Shown: positions 54,471 to 63,051, numbered from the stretch's first letter. The stretch is 64,000 nucleotides of DNA from Sunxiuqinia sp963677175 (GCA_963677175.2 CAXXES010000006.1:806001-870000); one strand, 5' to 3'. Numbers and translations: made by a program. The notes: generated by a model not told the origin, from the sequence alone.

Positions 54471-55661
54471 TCAATTGTTTGTCAATTGCCGTACCTCAGG
54501 CTCGACCTCCATTTGGGGTCTGATTTTCTGAATATTTCCAACAATAACCTGGTCATCCGGCTCAAGACCGCTTCTGACAATGCGGTAGCGGGCATTATGC
54601 AAAGGTCCTAATGTCACCGGCTTCATCGTTACTTTATTTCCTTCTGACAGGACATACACAATTTTTTGCGACTGGTCGTTGGCGATTACCTCATCGGGAA
54701 TAAGGAGAACCGGATTTGGATTGTCGTTGAAAACCCTGGCTGTACCAAACATTCCCGAAGCAATGACAAAATCAGGATTTGGAATAACGGCTCTTCCCCT
54801 GAATGTACCAGTGCCAAAATCAACTTCGTTATCCATAAAATTCAGGGTGCCTTTGTGCCGAAACTGATCTTCATCAAGTAGCTTAACAGCAATCGGCATA
54901 TTCGGATTTGGACCGCCCGGACGGGTGCCATTTTGATTCTGCCTGCTTTGCTTAAGTAAAGCTGACTCGCTGCCTTCGAAATAAAAATAAATGGGATCAA
55001 GTGAAACAATGGTTGTCAGCAAAGTTGCCTGATCACTTCCACCATTGATCAAATTGCCTTCGGTAACAAACTCCTCGCTAACTTTTCCCGATATAGGCGC
55101 CCGAACCTGCGTCCATTGCATATCCAGTTCGGCCTGGGCCACGTTGGTTTCCGCGGCATTCACTACGGCTGAAGCTGCATAGAGCGCCTGCTCCCGCTGA
55201 TCATACTCTTCCGTTGAAATTGCCTTGGAACTTTTCAGTTCTTTTACCCGGTTGAAAGCATTCTCGGACTGACGCTGAACAGCTTTAGCTTGATCAAGCT
55301 GAGCCTCTGCCTGTTTGAGAGCGATACGGTAAGGCCGGGGATCAATAACAAAAAGCACATCCCCCGCCTTGACCAATTCCCCGTCATTAACCTTGACTTC
55401 GTCAATGTAACCTCCTACTCGGGCCCGTACTTCAACTTTTTTTATCGCTTTAAAACGTCCGGTGTATTCATCCCATTCCGTTACAGGCTGATAAAGCGGG
55501 CTAGCGACAGGAACTTTCACCAAGGCAGGTGCCTCTTCCTGCGCATTACCTCTGCTGGTTTCGCACCCCGACAGGAAGCATGAGAGTATGACTGCAAGAA
55601 CGATTGTGCTTGCCATCCCCAGGTGCAATTTTCGTTTTCTAGTTTTCATGTTCAAATTCAT
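54471..55661 (-). CDS. RND periplasmic adaptor (AcrA/MexA type), lipoprotein
   Basis: 396 aa. Lipobox FLSGC (about Cys33). Barrel-sandwich/lipoyl halves (VEVRARVGGYIDEVKVNDGE; MQWTQVRAPISGKVSEEFVT), a helical hairpin between them (about 105-170, AEAQLDQAKAVQRQSENAFN) and beta-barrel and membrane-proximal domains to the C-terminus. Links the RND pump to the outer-membrane channel. It is the first gene of the operon; the upstream 313-bp gap holds a 28-bp palindrome that is a strong ArsR operator candidate. An in-frame Met5 is a possible start. Confidence 0.96.
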   Translation of the reverse strand: MNLNMKTRKRKLHLGMASTIVLAVILSCFLSGCETSRGNAQEEAPALVKVPVASPLYQPVTEWDEYTGRFKAIKKVEVRARVGGYIDEVKVNDGELVKAGDVLFVIDPRPYRIALKQAEAQLDQAKAVQRQSENAFNRVKELKSSKAISTEEYDQREQALYAASAVVNAAETNVAQAELDMQWTQVRAPISGKVSEEFVTEGNLINGGSDQATLLTTIVSLDPIYFYFEGSESALLKQSRQNQNGTRPGGPNPNMPIAVKLLDEDQFRHKGTLNFMDNEVDFGTGTFRGRAVIPNPDFVIASGMFGTARVFNDNPNPVLLIPDEVIANDQSQKIVYVLSEGNKVTMKPVTLGPLHNARYRIVRSGLEPDDQVIVGNIQKIRPQMEVEPEVRQLTNN

Positions 55662-55735
55662 AATCGGTAATTTTTAAAATAGAAACTTTGTTTTGGAACT
55701 TTTCTGTTAAAGTCTGAGCACTTAAAGTAAGTATA

Positions 55736-55763
55736 ACATCGAAACATTTAAATGTTTCGATGT
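55736..55763 (-). promoter_or_regulatory. ArsR operator palindrome upstream of the efflux operon
   Basis: A perfect 28-bp palindrome: ACATCGAAACATTT followed by its reverse complement, 75 bp upstream of the adaptor gene. The half ATCGAAACAT recurs at the start of the arsR gene. The rest of the 55662-55974 gap is AT-rich with nothing else recognised. Confidence 0.75.
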
Positions 55764-55974
55764 GTTTGAAAAAAAATTGGACAAATTTTGATTTTTTGGA
55801 ATTAATTACTGACAAACAAGAAGTTGAAGCTCGATATTTGATTGGACTTTTTATTCAAATAAACAAATAAGATCCGGCGGAACTCCAATTTTAAGGGTGA
55901 GCTAAAACGGTTAAGGTGATGACAAGAGCAAATGCAATAAATACATTCAAATATTTCAATGAATCAATAAAGAG

Positions 55975-56253
55975 TTAATCTATTTTTAACTCATTCAGAA
56001 AAGCAATGTAATTATCGAAAACATCCTGATTAATTTTGTATTTGGCTTCCCGGCCTTCTTTCTCATATATGATCAGGTCGGCCTCCATCAATTGCTTGAT
56101 GTGGTGCGAAATGGATGGTTGTGACAGATTTAGAAACCCGCAAATCTCATTACACTTCAAATAATTTGATTTTCCTCTTATTTTTTGCAGAATTTGTAAC
56201 CTGCTGCTGTCCGCCAGCGCTTTCGAAATTTTCTTTACTTGCTTTAAGTCCAT
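55975..56253 (-). CDS. ArsR-family winged-helix repressor
   Basis: 92 aa from Met at 56253 (MDLKQVKKISKALADSSRLQ); the longer reading from 56280 starts inside the operator and is rejected. Winged helix-turn-helix: ALADSSRLQILQKIRGKSNY, then CNEICGFLNLSQPSISHHIK (recognition helix), then ADLIIYEKEGREAKYKINQD (wing). Cys residues are few (one in LKCNEICG, two in all), so a classical metal site is uncertain. It lies upstream of the RND operon in the same direction, with the operator between. Predicted repressor of the pump and of itself. Confidence 0.9.
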   Translation of the reverse strand: MDLKQVKKISKALADSSRLQILQKIRGKSNYLKCNEICGFLNLSQPSISHHIKQLMEADLIIYEKEGREAKYKINQDVFDNYIAFLNELKID

Positions 56254-56266
56254 AATCCCTCCACTT

Positions 56267-56290
56267 ATCGAAACATGCAAATGTATTAAT
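56267..56290 (-). promoter_or_regulatory. ArsR operator-like site at its own promoter
   Basis: ATCGAAACATGCAAATGT then ATTAAT: the left half and spacing match the palindrome at 55736, while the right half has drifted (ATGTATTAAT for ATGTTTCGAT). It begins 14 bp upstream of the arsR start. Suggests autoregulation with weaker binding. Confidence 0.6.
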
Positions 56291-56462
56291 ATTTTTTCAA
56301 TTTTTACAGAAGTCTATTCAAATACCCTTAAAACCAAGGTTTCCCAGCCCTTAAGAAAAATGGACAAGGCGACTACACCCAGTTTGGAGATCATGATTTT
56401 CGTGTACGGTGAGCCCGTGGGGAAACCGGTATAAAAAAGTCATAAAATTCTTTTTACAGACA

Positions 56463-56494
56463 TTTGACTCTTTTATTGTTTTTATGTAACTTGT
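56463..56494 (+). promoter_or_regulatory. Promoter of the amidase/holin-like cassette
   Basis: TTTG (56463-56466), 20 bp, then TAACTTGT (56487-56494), close to the Bacteroidota TTTG/TAnnTTTG pattern, 28 bp before the amidase ATG. It is the only good promoter for the four plus-strand genes. Confidence 0.5.
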
Positions 56495-56522
56495 ATCAAC
56501 ATTACACAAAACTCTCAAGCTT

Positions 56523-57251
56523 ATGCAAATCAAGAACCTAATCAAAGAGCTTCCCTGGCACGCCAAGCGTGTTTGGCGGAGGCGGGAACTCTCCCAAATT
56601 GATAAAATAATTATTCATCAGGAATTGGGCGAAAGTACCATCGAACAAGTCAACAACTATCACACCTCAGTGGGACCACAAAACCACATCACGCCCAGTG
56701 GCTGTCCACACCTATGCTACCACTATGCTATCCGAAAGAACGGAGAGATTGTGCAAGTCAACGAATTATCAGATATCGTGTGGCAATGCAAAGGACAGAA
56801 CACAAGCGGAGTTGGAATCATGCTTGTGGGTAATTTTTCGGGCCCGGGATACGACATGGGCACCAGTGAACCAACCCCGGAGCAGATTAAGTCGACCGAA
56901 CAGCTGGTCGATTTTTTACTGGAAAGTCTAAACCTGCCGAATAGCAGCCTTTTTGGACACTATCACTTTGGAAAGCCAGCTTGCCCCGGATACATTATGC
57001 AGGAATGGGTTGAAAAAAAGCGGGGGATTCTCAATGTCAGTGCCAGCGAACAAAAAGTAGAAAAATCAATCACTGAAATTCAATCACGACTCAATGAGCT
57101 GGGCTACGCTGCCGGAAGAGTTGACGGCATGCTGGGAATGAAAACGCAGTCAGCCATCCGTCGTTTTCAAGCGGATCAGCACCTACTTGTTGATGGTATT
57201 GCCGGCCCTCAAACCTGGTCGAAATTGTTGAACCTAACATCAAAATCATGA
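56523..57251 (+). CDS. N-acetylmuramoyl-L-alanine amidase with peptidoglycan-binding domain (endolysin-like)
   Basis: 242 aa. An amidase_2/PGRP fold (about 25-165): KIIIHQELGE with zinc ligand His32, HITPSGCPHLCYHYAIRKNG, TSGVGIMLVGNFSG, and FGHYHFGKPACPGYI with the second His and Cys ligands. It is followed by a PG_binding_1 domain (about 180-240): SRLNELGYAAGRVDGMLGMK and IRRFQADQHLLVDGIAGPQT. It cleaves between muramic acid and the stem peptide. There is no signal peptide, as in phage endolysins that need a holin to reach the wall. Its stop overlaps the next start (ATGA), coupling it to the two-membrane-segment protein. Confidence 0.92.
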   Translation: MQIKNLIKELPWHAKRVWRRRELSQIDKIIIHQELGESTIEQVNNYHTSVGPQNHITPSGCPHLCYHYAIRKNGEIVQVNELSDIVWQCKGQNTSGVGIMLVGNFSGPGYDMGTSEPTPEQIKSTEQLVDFLLESLNLPNSSLFGHYHFGKPACPGYIMQEWVEKKRGILNVSASEQKVEKSITEIQSRLNELGYAAGRVDGMLGMKTQSAIRRFQADQHLLVDGIAGPQTWSKLLNLTSKS

Positions 57252-57694
57252 ACACAAAAAGTAATATCAATCAAGACGAATTTTACACCATCATCCAAAA
57301 AGAATTTTGGTTGAAATGGTTTTCAAAACTCATGTTTACCCTCATCTCGGTAAAAGTTTGGGGACTTATTGCCTGCACTTGGGTTTCGACCTACCTGCTG
57401 CTATGTCACGAAATGGTGCCCGTTGCCGATGAAGTGTACGAGTTCGGTATTACCGGCGCGCAATGGGTGACATTCAACACGACCATTTGGGGCCTGATTT
57501 TCGGCATGAAAGAGATTTTCCGGGTCATGGATAATAAAGATCGCAGCGATGCCAAAATCATCAAGGAAGACAACAAAACCAAAGAGGAAATTGCCAAAAT
57601 AACGGCAAGTACGATGACCGTAGGAAGTGACCCCGGTTCAAAATCGACGTATACGGTCGATGGAAAAGAAGTTGTAGCCGACGAACCCAATTAA
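57248..57694 (+). CDS. Small two-segment membrane protein, holin-like
   Basis: 148 aa, no recognised family. Two hydrophobic segments (about 27-52, MFTLISVKVWGLIACTW and on; about 68-86, QWVTFNTTIWGLIFG), then a charged tail with KEDNKTKEEIAKI and an acidic end. Size, two segments and a charged C-terminus are those of many holins. It overlaps the amidase gene by 4 bp and is followed 9 bp later by another membrane protein. Holin function is inferred from form and context only. Confidence 0.6.
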   Translation: MNTKSNINQDEFYTIIQKEFWLKWFSKLMFTLISVKVWGLIACTWVSTYLLLCHEMVPVADEVYEFGITGAQWVTFNTTIWGLIFGMKEIFRVMDNKDRSDAKIIKEDNKTKEEIAKITASTMTVGSDPGSKSTYTVDGKEVVADEPN

Positions 57695-57703
57695 TACTAA
57701 GCT

Positions 57704-58117
57704 ATGGGCAAGACTATAAAATCAATCATTATCGGCCTGATCGTATTGGCAGTTGTTGCTTCACTTATTCTTGTGAGCTTCAAAATTGAAGGCCCTGGAA
57801 CGCTCATTGGCGGTTTAGCCGTGTTATGGGCAGGCGCTAAATCGAAGATATTTGGCAGTAAAAACACGGAAGATAAAATTGATCAAATTAAAGCCGATCA
57901 TCATCTAAAACGAGATGAATGGCAAACCGCGAAAGAAGAGTATGACTCCAGATTCCGGATGCTTCAGGCACAAATGCAATACATTGATTATAAATCAGCC
58001 CTGATTTCTGAAAAAATCAGTAACCTGGACGATCACCAGAAGAAGAAGATCAAGGAAATAGAAGAAGCCAACAGCGATCAGCTGCTTAAACTACTCAATG
58101 AAAGGAACAAGCCATGA
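57704..58117 (+). CDS. Membrane-anchored coiled-coil protein (inner-spanin-like)
   Basis: 137 aa, no recognised family. One or two N-terminal membrane segments (about 7-45, IIIGLIVLAVVASLILV and LIGGLAVLWAGA), then a long charged helix (about 55-137, EDKIDQIKADHHLKRDEWQT; EKISNLDDHQKKKIKEIEE), a likely coiled coil. An N-terminal anchor with a helical ectodomain is the plan of inner-membrane spanins, though the orientation is unknown. Its end overlaps the next start by 4 bp (ATGA), as in many overlapping spanin pairs. Confidence 0.6.
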   Translation: MGKTIKSIIIGLIVLAVVASLILVSFKIEGPGTLIGGLAVLWAGAKSKIFGSKNTEDKIDQIKADHHLKRDEWQTAKEEYDSRFRMLQAQMQYIDYKSALISEKISNLDDHQKKKIKEIEEANSDQLLKLLNERNKP

Positions 58118-58467
58118 TTAAAAAACAACTCATATTCAGTCTTTTTATCTTATTGGCTGTTGGCACCTCGGCACAAAGCAGCAAACTGGTTCCGGGAGCA
58201 AGCTTCACCAACCAGTCAACCGACACGCTTTACATGATTCCAATGCAGCAGGTAAAATCGCTCTTGTCAAGTGCTGTTAACAACGACATTAACGAGCAAA
58301 AGCTGGAATTGTATAAGAATAAAATCAGCCTGTTTGAAGAGCGATCTGCACTAGCCGATAGCGCCATGACCATAAAAAAGCTGGAAGCCAGTTACTGGCA
58401 TAGTCAATCGCGGGTGTACTATTTAGTCGCTGGCCGGGTCGCGGGGGCAGTGCTGGTCTCACTATAA
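58114..58467 (+). CDS. Small exported coiled-coil protein (outer-spanin-like position)
   Basis: 117 aa, no recognised family. Signal peptide (about 1-21, FSLFILLAVGTSAQ), a helical stretch (about 55-100, NDINEQKLELYKNKISLFEE) and a C-terminal hydrophobic end (YLVAGRVAGAVLVSL). There is no lipobox Cys, so it is not a canonical outer-membrane lipoprotein spanin. Last gene of the cassette; its stop abuts the stop of the convergent dehydrogenase gene with no spacer. Function unknown; envelope placement inferred. Confidence 0.6.
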   Translation: MIKKQLIFSLFILLAVGTSAQSSKLVPGASFTNQSTDTLYMIPMQQVKSLLSSAVNNDINEQKLELYKNKISLFEERSALADSAMTIKKLEASYWHSQSRVYYLVAGRVAGAVLVSL

Positions 58468-59667
58468 TTATTTTTCCAGAAAATAGCTCAAATAGCTAAA
58501 CCTGGGTGTCAATTTTCCTTTTTTCAGAATGGTCGCGCGTTCAATAATTCCTTCGCTGTCTCCACCGAACAAAGATGGAAACACTTCGTGATATAAATCC
58601 CGGGCAAACGTTCTGGAAGCATCCATAGGCAATGCAGCGGGCAGATTATCAACAGCTGTAACCGTAACATAAGCGGAAGAACTAAACGGTGCCCGTTCAG
58701 TTAAGTTTCGTGCATCAATATCGTAAAAAGGCGCCTCAATTTCCGAAGTTCGCAGGGTGGTCGGAATTGGCCCTGGCACATCGCAACTAATATCTGATAC
58801 CAGTGAAATACCAAAATCATCTGATTTCAAATCATCAGCTGTAAAAAAATGAGGCGAAGCCTGGTTCCAGAAATGACAGGCAATAAACACATCAGCCACT
58901 TTCGTGTAAGGTAAAAACGCCGATTCATAGTCCGATGGATGATCGTAGAAATGTTGTTCATTAAACATTCCAACCTTTTTCTTCACGTAGTCCTCCGGAT
59001 CTAAACGTGTAAAAACCGGATGGTCGTAGTCGTGTTCCAAGAATTCCTTTGGCAAGACTTCCGGAATACCCTGGTGATTGATTATTTCAAGCGCCCCCGA
59101 AGCAACACGCCCCCCTCCGGTGATCACAATTTTCAAGGCTGGAATTTTTAATCGTCTTAATTGCTTGTGTAATTCATTCAGATCGTTACAGTTTTCGGGA
59201 CCAGGCAACTCAACCCGGCAAAAACGTTTACCAATTCCAACAAACGCATAATACGCTCCAACGACTCCGGCCCAGAACCCAAAAGCCACCAGTCGAGCCC
59301 GGTGTTGATCCACAAAATATTCATAGTCAATCAAGGTGATTTTCTTTTGAGCCATCAATTTAAAAAACTCCTGATTGTAGGCTTGCTCTTTAGCCACATG
59401 ACTAAACATGACATAGGTTTTCCCATCAATTAAGACTTCATTGGCCACTTCCTTTACGCCAATCAATAAATCGCAGTGCGAAACATCATCGACCACCGGA
59501 ATACCCAATTGTTGATATTCAAGATCTTGATGGACCCTCAAATCACTTGATTGTACAAAAAGTTCGATTTCAGGATAATTTTGCAGCATTAATGCTGCTG
59601 TTTCCGGCGTAACGGGCACCCGCCTATCTTGCCATCTTCTGGTTTCGCGCAGAATTCCTACTTTCAT
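58468..59667 (-). CDS. AlaDH/PNT-type NAD-dependent dehydrogenase (LYS1/saccharopine dehydrogenase-like)
   Basis: 399 aa from Met at 59667 (MKVGILRETRRWQDRRVPVT); the frame extends further upstream, but this is the family's start. AlaDh_PNT N-terminal domain (about 1-130, DLLIGVKEV; TYVMFSHVAKEQAYNQEFF) and a Rossmann part (LKIVITGGGRVASGALEII, about 200). The C-terminal half has SDISCDVPGPIPTTLRTSEI. Closest in form to lysine-forming saccharopine dehydrogenases and alanine dehydrogenases; the exact reaction is not certain. The three C-terminal blocks are intact. Its 3' end meets that of the amidase cassette. Confidence 0.82.
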   Translation of the reverse strand: MKVGILRETRRWQDRRVPVTPETAALMLQNYPEIELFVQSSDLRVHQDLEYQQLGIPVVDDVSHCDLLIGVKEVANEVLIDGKTYVMFSHVAKEQAYNQEFFKLMAQKKITLIDYEYFVDQHRARLVAFGFWAGVVGAYYAFVGIGKRFCRVELPGPENCNDLNELHKQLRRLKIPALKIVITGGGRVASGALEIINHQGIPEVLPKEFLEHDYDHPVFTRLDPEDYVKKKVGMFNEQHFYDHPSDYESAFLPYTKVADVFIACHFWNQASPHFFTADDLKSDDFGISLVSDISCDVPGPIPTTLRTSEIEAPFYDIDARNLTERAPFSSSAYVTVTAVDNLPAALPMDASRTFARDLYHEVFPSLFGGDSEGIIERATILKKGKLTPRFSYLSYFLEK

Positions 59668-59783
59668 TTTACAGACCGTTTTTTCGGTGTTTGCGGTAAG
59701 ATAGTAAAAAATGACCGGGCTGGTGCCTCCCTGCCGGCACAGAGTGCCAAGTTCTACGATTTGCATCCGGTCATCTTTTCAAT

Positions 59784-60418
59784 CTAGGCCACGCTAATTT
59801 CGTCGTGCAAATACACATCCTGGATCAAATTCAGCAGCTTAACACCGTCGGCCATCAGGCGTTGAAAAGCCTTCCGTCCCGAAATCAAACCGGTCCCTCC
59901 TGCCCGCTTGTTGATTACAGCAGTTCGGACCGCGTCGGCAAAATCGCTTTTCCCAGAGAAAGCGCCGCCCGAGTTAATCAGACCGATTTTCCCCATGTAG
60001 CAATTGGCTACCTGGTAGCGGCATAGATCAATTGGATGTTCTGATGCTAGCTTGTCATACATGTTAGGATGGGTTTTTCCAAACTTCAACGCTTTAAACC
60101 CGCCATTGGTATCGGGTTGTTTCTGCTTGATTAGGTCGGCCTTGATGGTAACACCGAGATGGTTGGCCTGCCCGGTTAAATCGGCCGCCGTGTGGTAATC
60201 AACATCCTTTGTTTTGAACGCACTATTCCTAGGATGGAAACGTAACCCGTTCCTCCCAGCCGGCCATGCCCAGATATCTGCGCCAGGCTCTTTAAAACCT
60301 GAACATTGCGATCGGACGAACCAAAAATCGAGTCAACATTTTCTGGCCCCGGAAGCGATAAATCTCCTTTCGGTATGCCGGTTGATTGATAGTCCAATAA
60401 GTCGGACGCTTCTTTTCC
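59784..60418 (-). pseudogene. fbaB: Class I fructose-bisphosphate aldolase, wrecked by deletion and an IS
   Basis: Two blocks of one gene. The 5' block reads GKEASDLLDYQSTGIPKGD, LPGPENVDSIFGSSDRNVQV and GHGRLGGTGYVSIL. The 3' block, in another frame, reads NSAFKTKDVDYHTAADLTGQ, then GVTIKADLIKQKQPDTNGG, then HPIDLCRYQVANCYMG, ending YLHDEISVA. Intact DhnA/FbaB-type aldolases (about 350 aa) have about 130 residues between these blocks, including most of the active site; here they meet near 60225 at CCTAGG with a frame change. The 5' end, including the start codon, is replaced by the IS4-like element from 60419. It cannot make active enzyme. Confidence 0.87.
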
Positions 60419-61873
60419 AAGAATTGACCATCTCCCGAAAAATGGATTGATCAAGCTCTACAATCCAGTCATATCAGGGGTTTAAAGATGTTTATATATG
60501 AGGAAAGCTGGTTTAAAAAGGTTATTTTTATTGTGCAAACAAAAGCAAATAATCTCTAAAAACCAGCTCATGTCAAAAGTATTAACAAAACAGGTACAGA
60601 ACAAGATCAGTGAACAAGATCAGTCGCTATTTTCTTAAGCTTGAGGGTCAATTAACAAAACCGGAAGCCCGATGTATCAGGGAAATGACCACCGGGATAC
60701 TCAAGACAGGTACAGTGTTGGTCAATAAGATAGCCACAGGCATTTGCGATACGATCTCGTTGAGCCAGACCACCAAGCGCTTTAGGAACCATTATAACAA
60801 GAAAGATTTTTTCATGAAGTTATTCCGGGGACATATGAACAGTGTAAAAAGCAAAATCTGTCATGGGGACTACATCCTGTTCGATGGTTCTGATATCCAA
60901 AAGAAATATGCCAGGATGATGGATGGGCTGGACTATGTGAAAGATGGCGATAAAGGAACCATTGGCCTTGGCTATTGGCTGATGAATGCAGTCCACTTTA
61001 GCAAAGACCAGGAAATGACTCCCCTGTACAATAAGCTTTACAGTTTTGACCATGGCGCAAAAAGTGAAAACAAGGAGGTTCTTGAAGCAATGGGCGAAGT
61101 AGGGGCAATCATTAACAAAGATGTCACAACAATATTCGACCGGGGAATGGACCGTCCCATTTGCAGGGATTTCATTATTGCCAATGAAGGCAACTTTAAC
61201 CTGCGCCTGAAGAAAACCACAAAGCTGATGTACAAAGGTGAAGAAATGGCAGTGAACAAAATAAGCCAGAAAGTGCCGTTGTTCATGAAATTAACGGCTA
61301 CAAGGATACAGAAAAGTAAGAAGCGCCAGTTGGTCGATGAATGCGGGGAGATAAAGGTCCAGTATCAAATCAAGGGCAAGATGCATGATCTTTGGCTTAT
61401 TGTAACCAAAAGGGCCAATGGCGGATATTGCTGGTTACTGACACGTTCTCCAAAAGACAGTATTGTTGAAGTAATCAAAGAAGCATTTACAGCCTATGGT
61501 TTTAGGTGGAAAATAGAGGAGTACCTCCGACATATCAAGGAATGTTACAACCTGGAAGACATACAAATCAAAACATTCGAAGGCTTACAAAGCATGCTGG
61601 CAATACTTACAATAGCCATGAGCATCATATACTCATCGCTTTCATCCCTGCACACAAGGCTGTTGCTTGAAAGTGGGGTAAAAACACTAAACAAAGAACG
61701 TATGTACGAACTACGCAATTTTATCTATTACAAAATCAGCACGATAATAAAAGTATTGCTGCCCAATATGACACCAAGGGCTTTCCTTCCTCAATCAGAT
61801 CCATCTCCTAATGACGGACAGTTAAGCCTTTTACTAAATTTTGAAAACTAAAAACGGGAGATGGTCAACTCTT
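60419..61873 (+). mobile_element. IS4-like insertion sequence
   Basis: 1455 bp bounded by 19-bp inverted repeats, AAGAATTGACCATCTCCCG (60419-60437) and its complement at 61855-61873, one mismatch. It holds one transposase. No target-site duplication is visible between the flanks TTCTTTTCC and AATTTAAAT. It replaced the start of the aldolase gene. The exact outer edge of the repeats could be a few bases further in. Confidence 0.82.
60570..61851 (+). pseudogene. IS4-like transposase with a 13-bp tandem duplication near its start
   Basis: The 413-codon frame from GTG 60610 (NKISRYFLKLEGQLTKPEA) has DDE features: YILFDGSDIQKKYA, TTIFDRGMDRPI, WKIEEYLRHIKECYNLED. Upstream, ATG 60570 opens MSKVLTKQVQNKIS in another frame and stops after EQDQSLFS. 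The reason is a perfect tandem copy of GAACAAGATCAGT (60599-60611 and 60612-60624). Removing one copy joins the frames into MSKVLTKQVQNKISRYFLK. So the element is either inactive or expressed from the internal GTG, losing about 10 residues. Confidence 0.8.
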
Positions 61874-62079
61874 AATTTAAATGTACTCGTAGAGTAGAGC
61901 CTGCCAGCCCACTCCATAATTAAGGCCCATAAATGTACAAATTTAACAAGAACCAAAAGGCCTGTCCGTCTCCCAAATCTATCAAAGTCCTCCGAACATT
62001 TTGGAGAAACTCTCAAAGAAGTATGCTGTTTTATAAGAAACTAGACGGAGTTTACCGAATGCTTACCGATAAACAGCCA

Positions 62080-62349
62080 TAACAACTGGATAAACAAGTA
62101 AAAAGCAGAATAAACAGCCAAAACAGCGTCGAATATTACAAAAAACCTTCGCCGCGATACAAAAAACCTTTGCCGTGACAGTAAAAGGCTTTGCCGTCAT
62201 AGAAAAATTGGCTCCGTGATGGAAAAAACCTTCGCCGCCATAGGAAAACTGCTCGCCGTCACATCATGTAACGCTGCCGCACGACAAAACTCTTTCGCCG
62301 TATTGCAAAAATGAGCTGCCGTGATACACGGCTAGCATTTCCGCCATAC
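62080..62349. repeat. Degenerate 21-nt tandem array with phased A-tracts
   Basis: About 13 units of 20-22 nt. The best ten (62140-62349) follow AAAAAnCnTTCGCCGTnATAG, for example AAAAAACCTTCGCCGCGATA at 62140 and AAAAAACCTTTGCCGTGACA at 62161. Three earlier units begin ATAAACA. No unit pair is identical, so it is not a CRISPR array. A-tracts every 21 bp (two helical turns) should bend the DNA. Confidence 0.7.
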
Positions 62350-62469
62350 GTTGCCTTGCTGCCCGCTTGACGAGTCATCCTGTCCGGCAACTGCGAATTT
62401 AGCAGTAGCCATTTTTCATCGTAATCTTGTCCATCTTTAAATCTTTTAAATCTTGTTCAAACATTATCA

Positions 62470-62506
62470 CCGGTTAAAAGGCCGGAATTGCAAATTCCGG
62501 CCAGCC
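62470..62506. repeat. 37-bp palindromic repeat, copy 1
   Basis: Contains the 23-bp inverted repeat GGCCGGAATT-GCA-AATTCCGGCC (62480-62502). It recurs at 63785-63821 with one mismatch over 37 bp. Confidence 0.8.
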
Positions 62507-62636
62507 ACCGCCAGCTGGGGAGCAGGAGCGTGTAAATCCTGGTCAGCGAGGAGGTATGTAAGAAATCCTTACACACTCAAGCCAAAGTTGCAGCATCGTT
62601 CAGAATTCGGACTCCAATACCTGGTTCAGCAGGGAA

Positions 62637-62740
62637 GTCTGAACCATGATTTGCAGGATGAATTGGATGGACAGGATTATTTGCGTACGAACGAAATTAC
62701 CGGGGCGGAACAAATCGCAAAAAAAACAAGGGTTGATCCT
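62637..62740. repeat. 104-bp direct repeat, copy 1
   Basis: Begins GTCTGAACCATGATTTGCAG and runs through ACGAACGAAATTACCGGGGC. The second copy is at 63157-63260, same orientation, near-identical for the first 80 bp and drifting later. This type of GATTTGCAGGAT...ACAGGATT spacer repeat is widespread in environmental Bacteroidota. Confidence 0.8.
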
Positions 62741-62861
62741 ATACTTCATCCTACACTCATCCTACACTCTGTCGAGCAGGGTCAACCGGTGCGGCGCATG
62801 CCAAAGTTTTCCCTTTTCAAAGCCATTGGTAGATGCGCCTTTCCCACCTACGTATCATGTG

Positions 62862-62899
62862 ACCCCGGGTAATGCTCCCGCTGGTCGCATAACCCGGGG
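62862..62899. repeat. CCCCGGGT hairpin, copy 1
   Basis: ACCCCGGGT (62862) pairs with AACCCGGGG (62891-62899) around a 20-nt loop. A related hairpin is at 63017-63051. Confidence 0.6.
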
Positions 62900-63016
62900 C
62901 TACCCACATTTCACCCCGACGGGGTGATGCCTATACTCAAACTGCTTTCGACAGATACTGAGGAGCGGGAGGCAGCGGGAGCGGGGAATTTCCCTGAAAG
63001 GGAAAAATAACAATAG

Positions 63017-63051
63017 CCCCGGGTGGAATGACGAAGGAATGGAACCCGGGG
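63017..63051. repeat. CCCCGGGT hairpin, copy 2
   Basis: CCCCGGGT (63017-63024) pairs with AACCCGGGG (63043-63051); the arms equal those of copy 1 but the loop differs. Confidence 0.6.

Noticed and set aside
62140..62349. Possible CRISPR array
   Set aside because: Units are 20-22 nt with no identical repeat and no separate spacers, and there are no cas genes in the window.
62453..62872. 139-codon plus-strand frame in the repeat region
   Set aside because: Runs through the palindromic and 104-bp repeats; composition is not protein-like and no start signal is seen.
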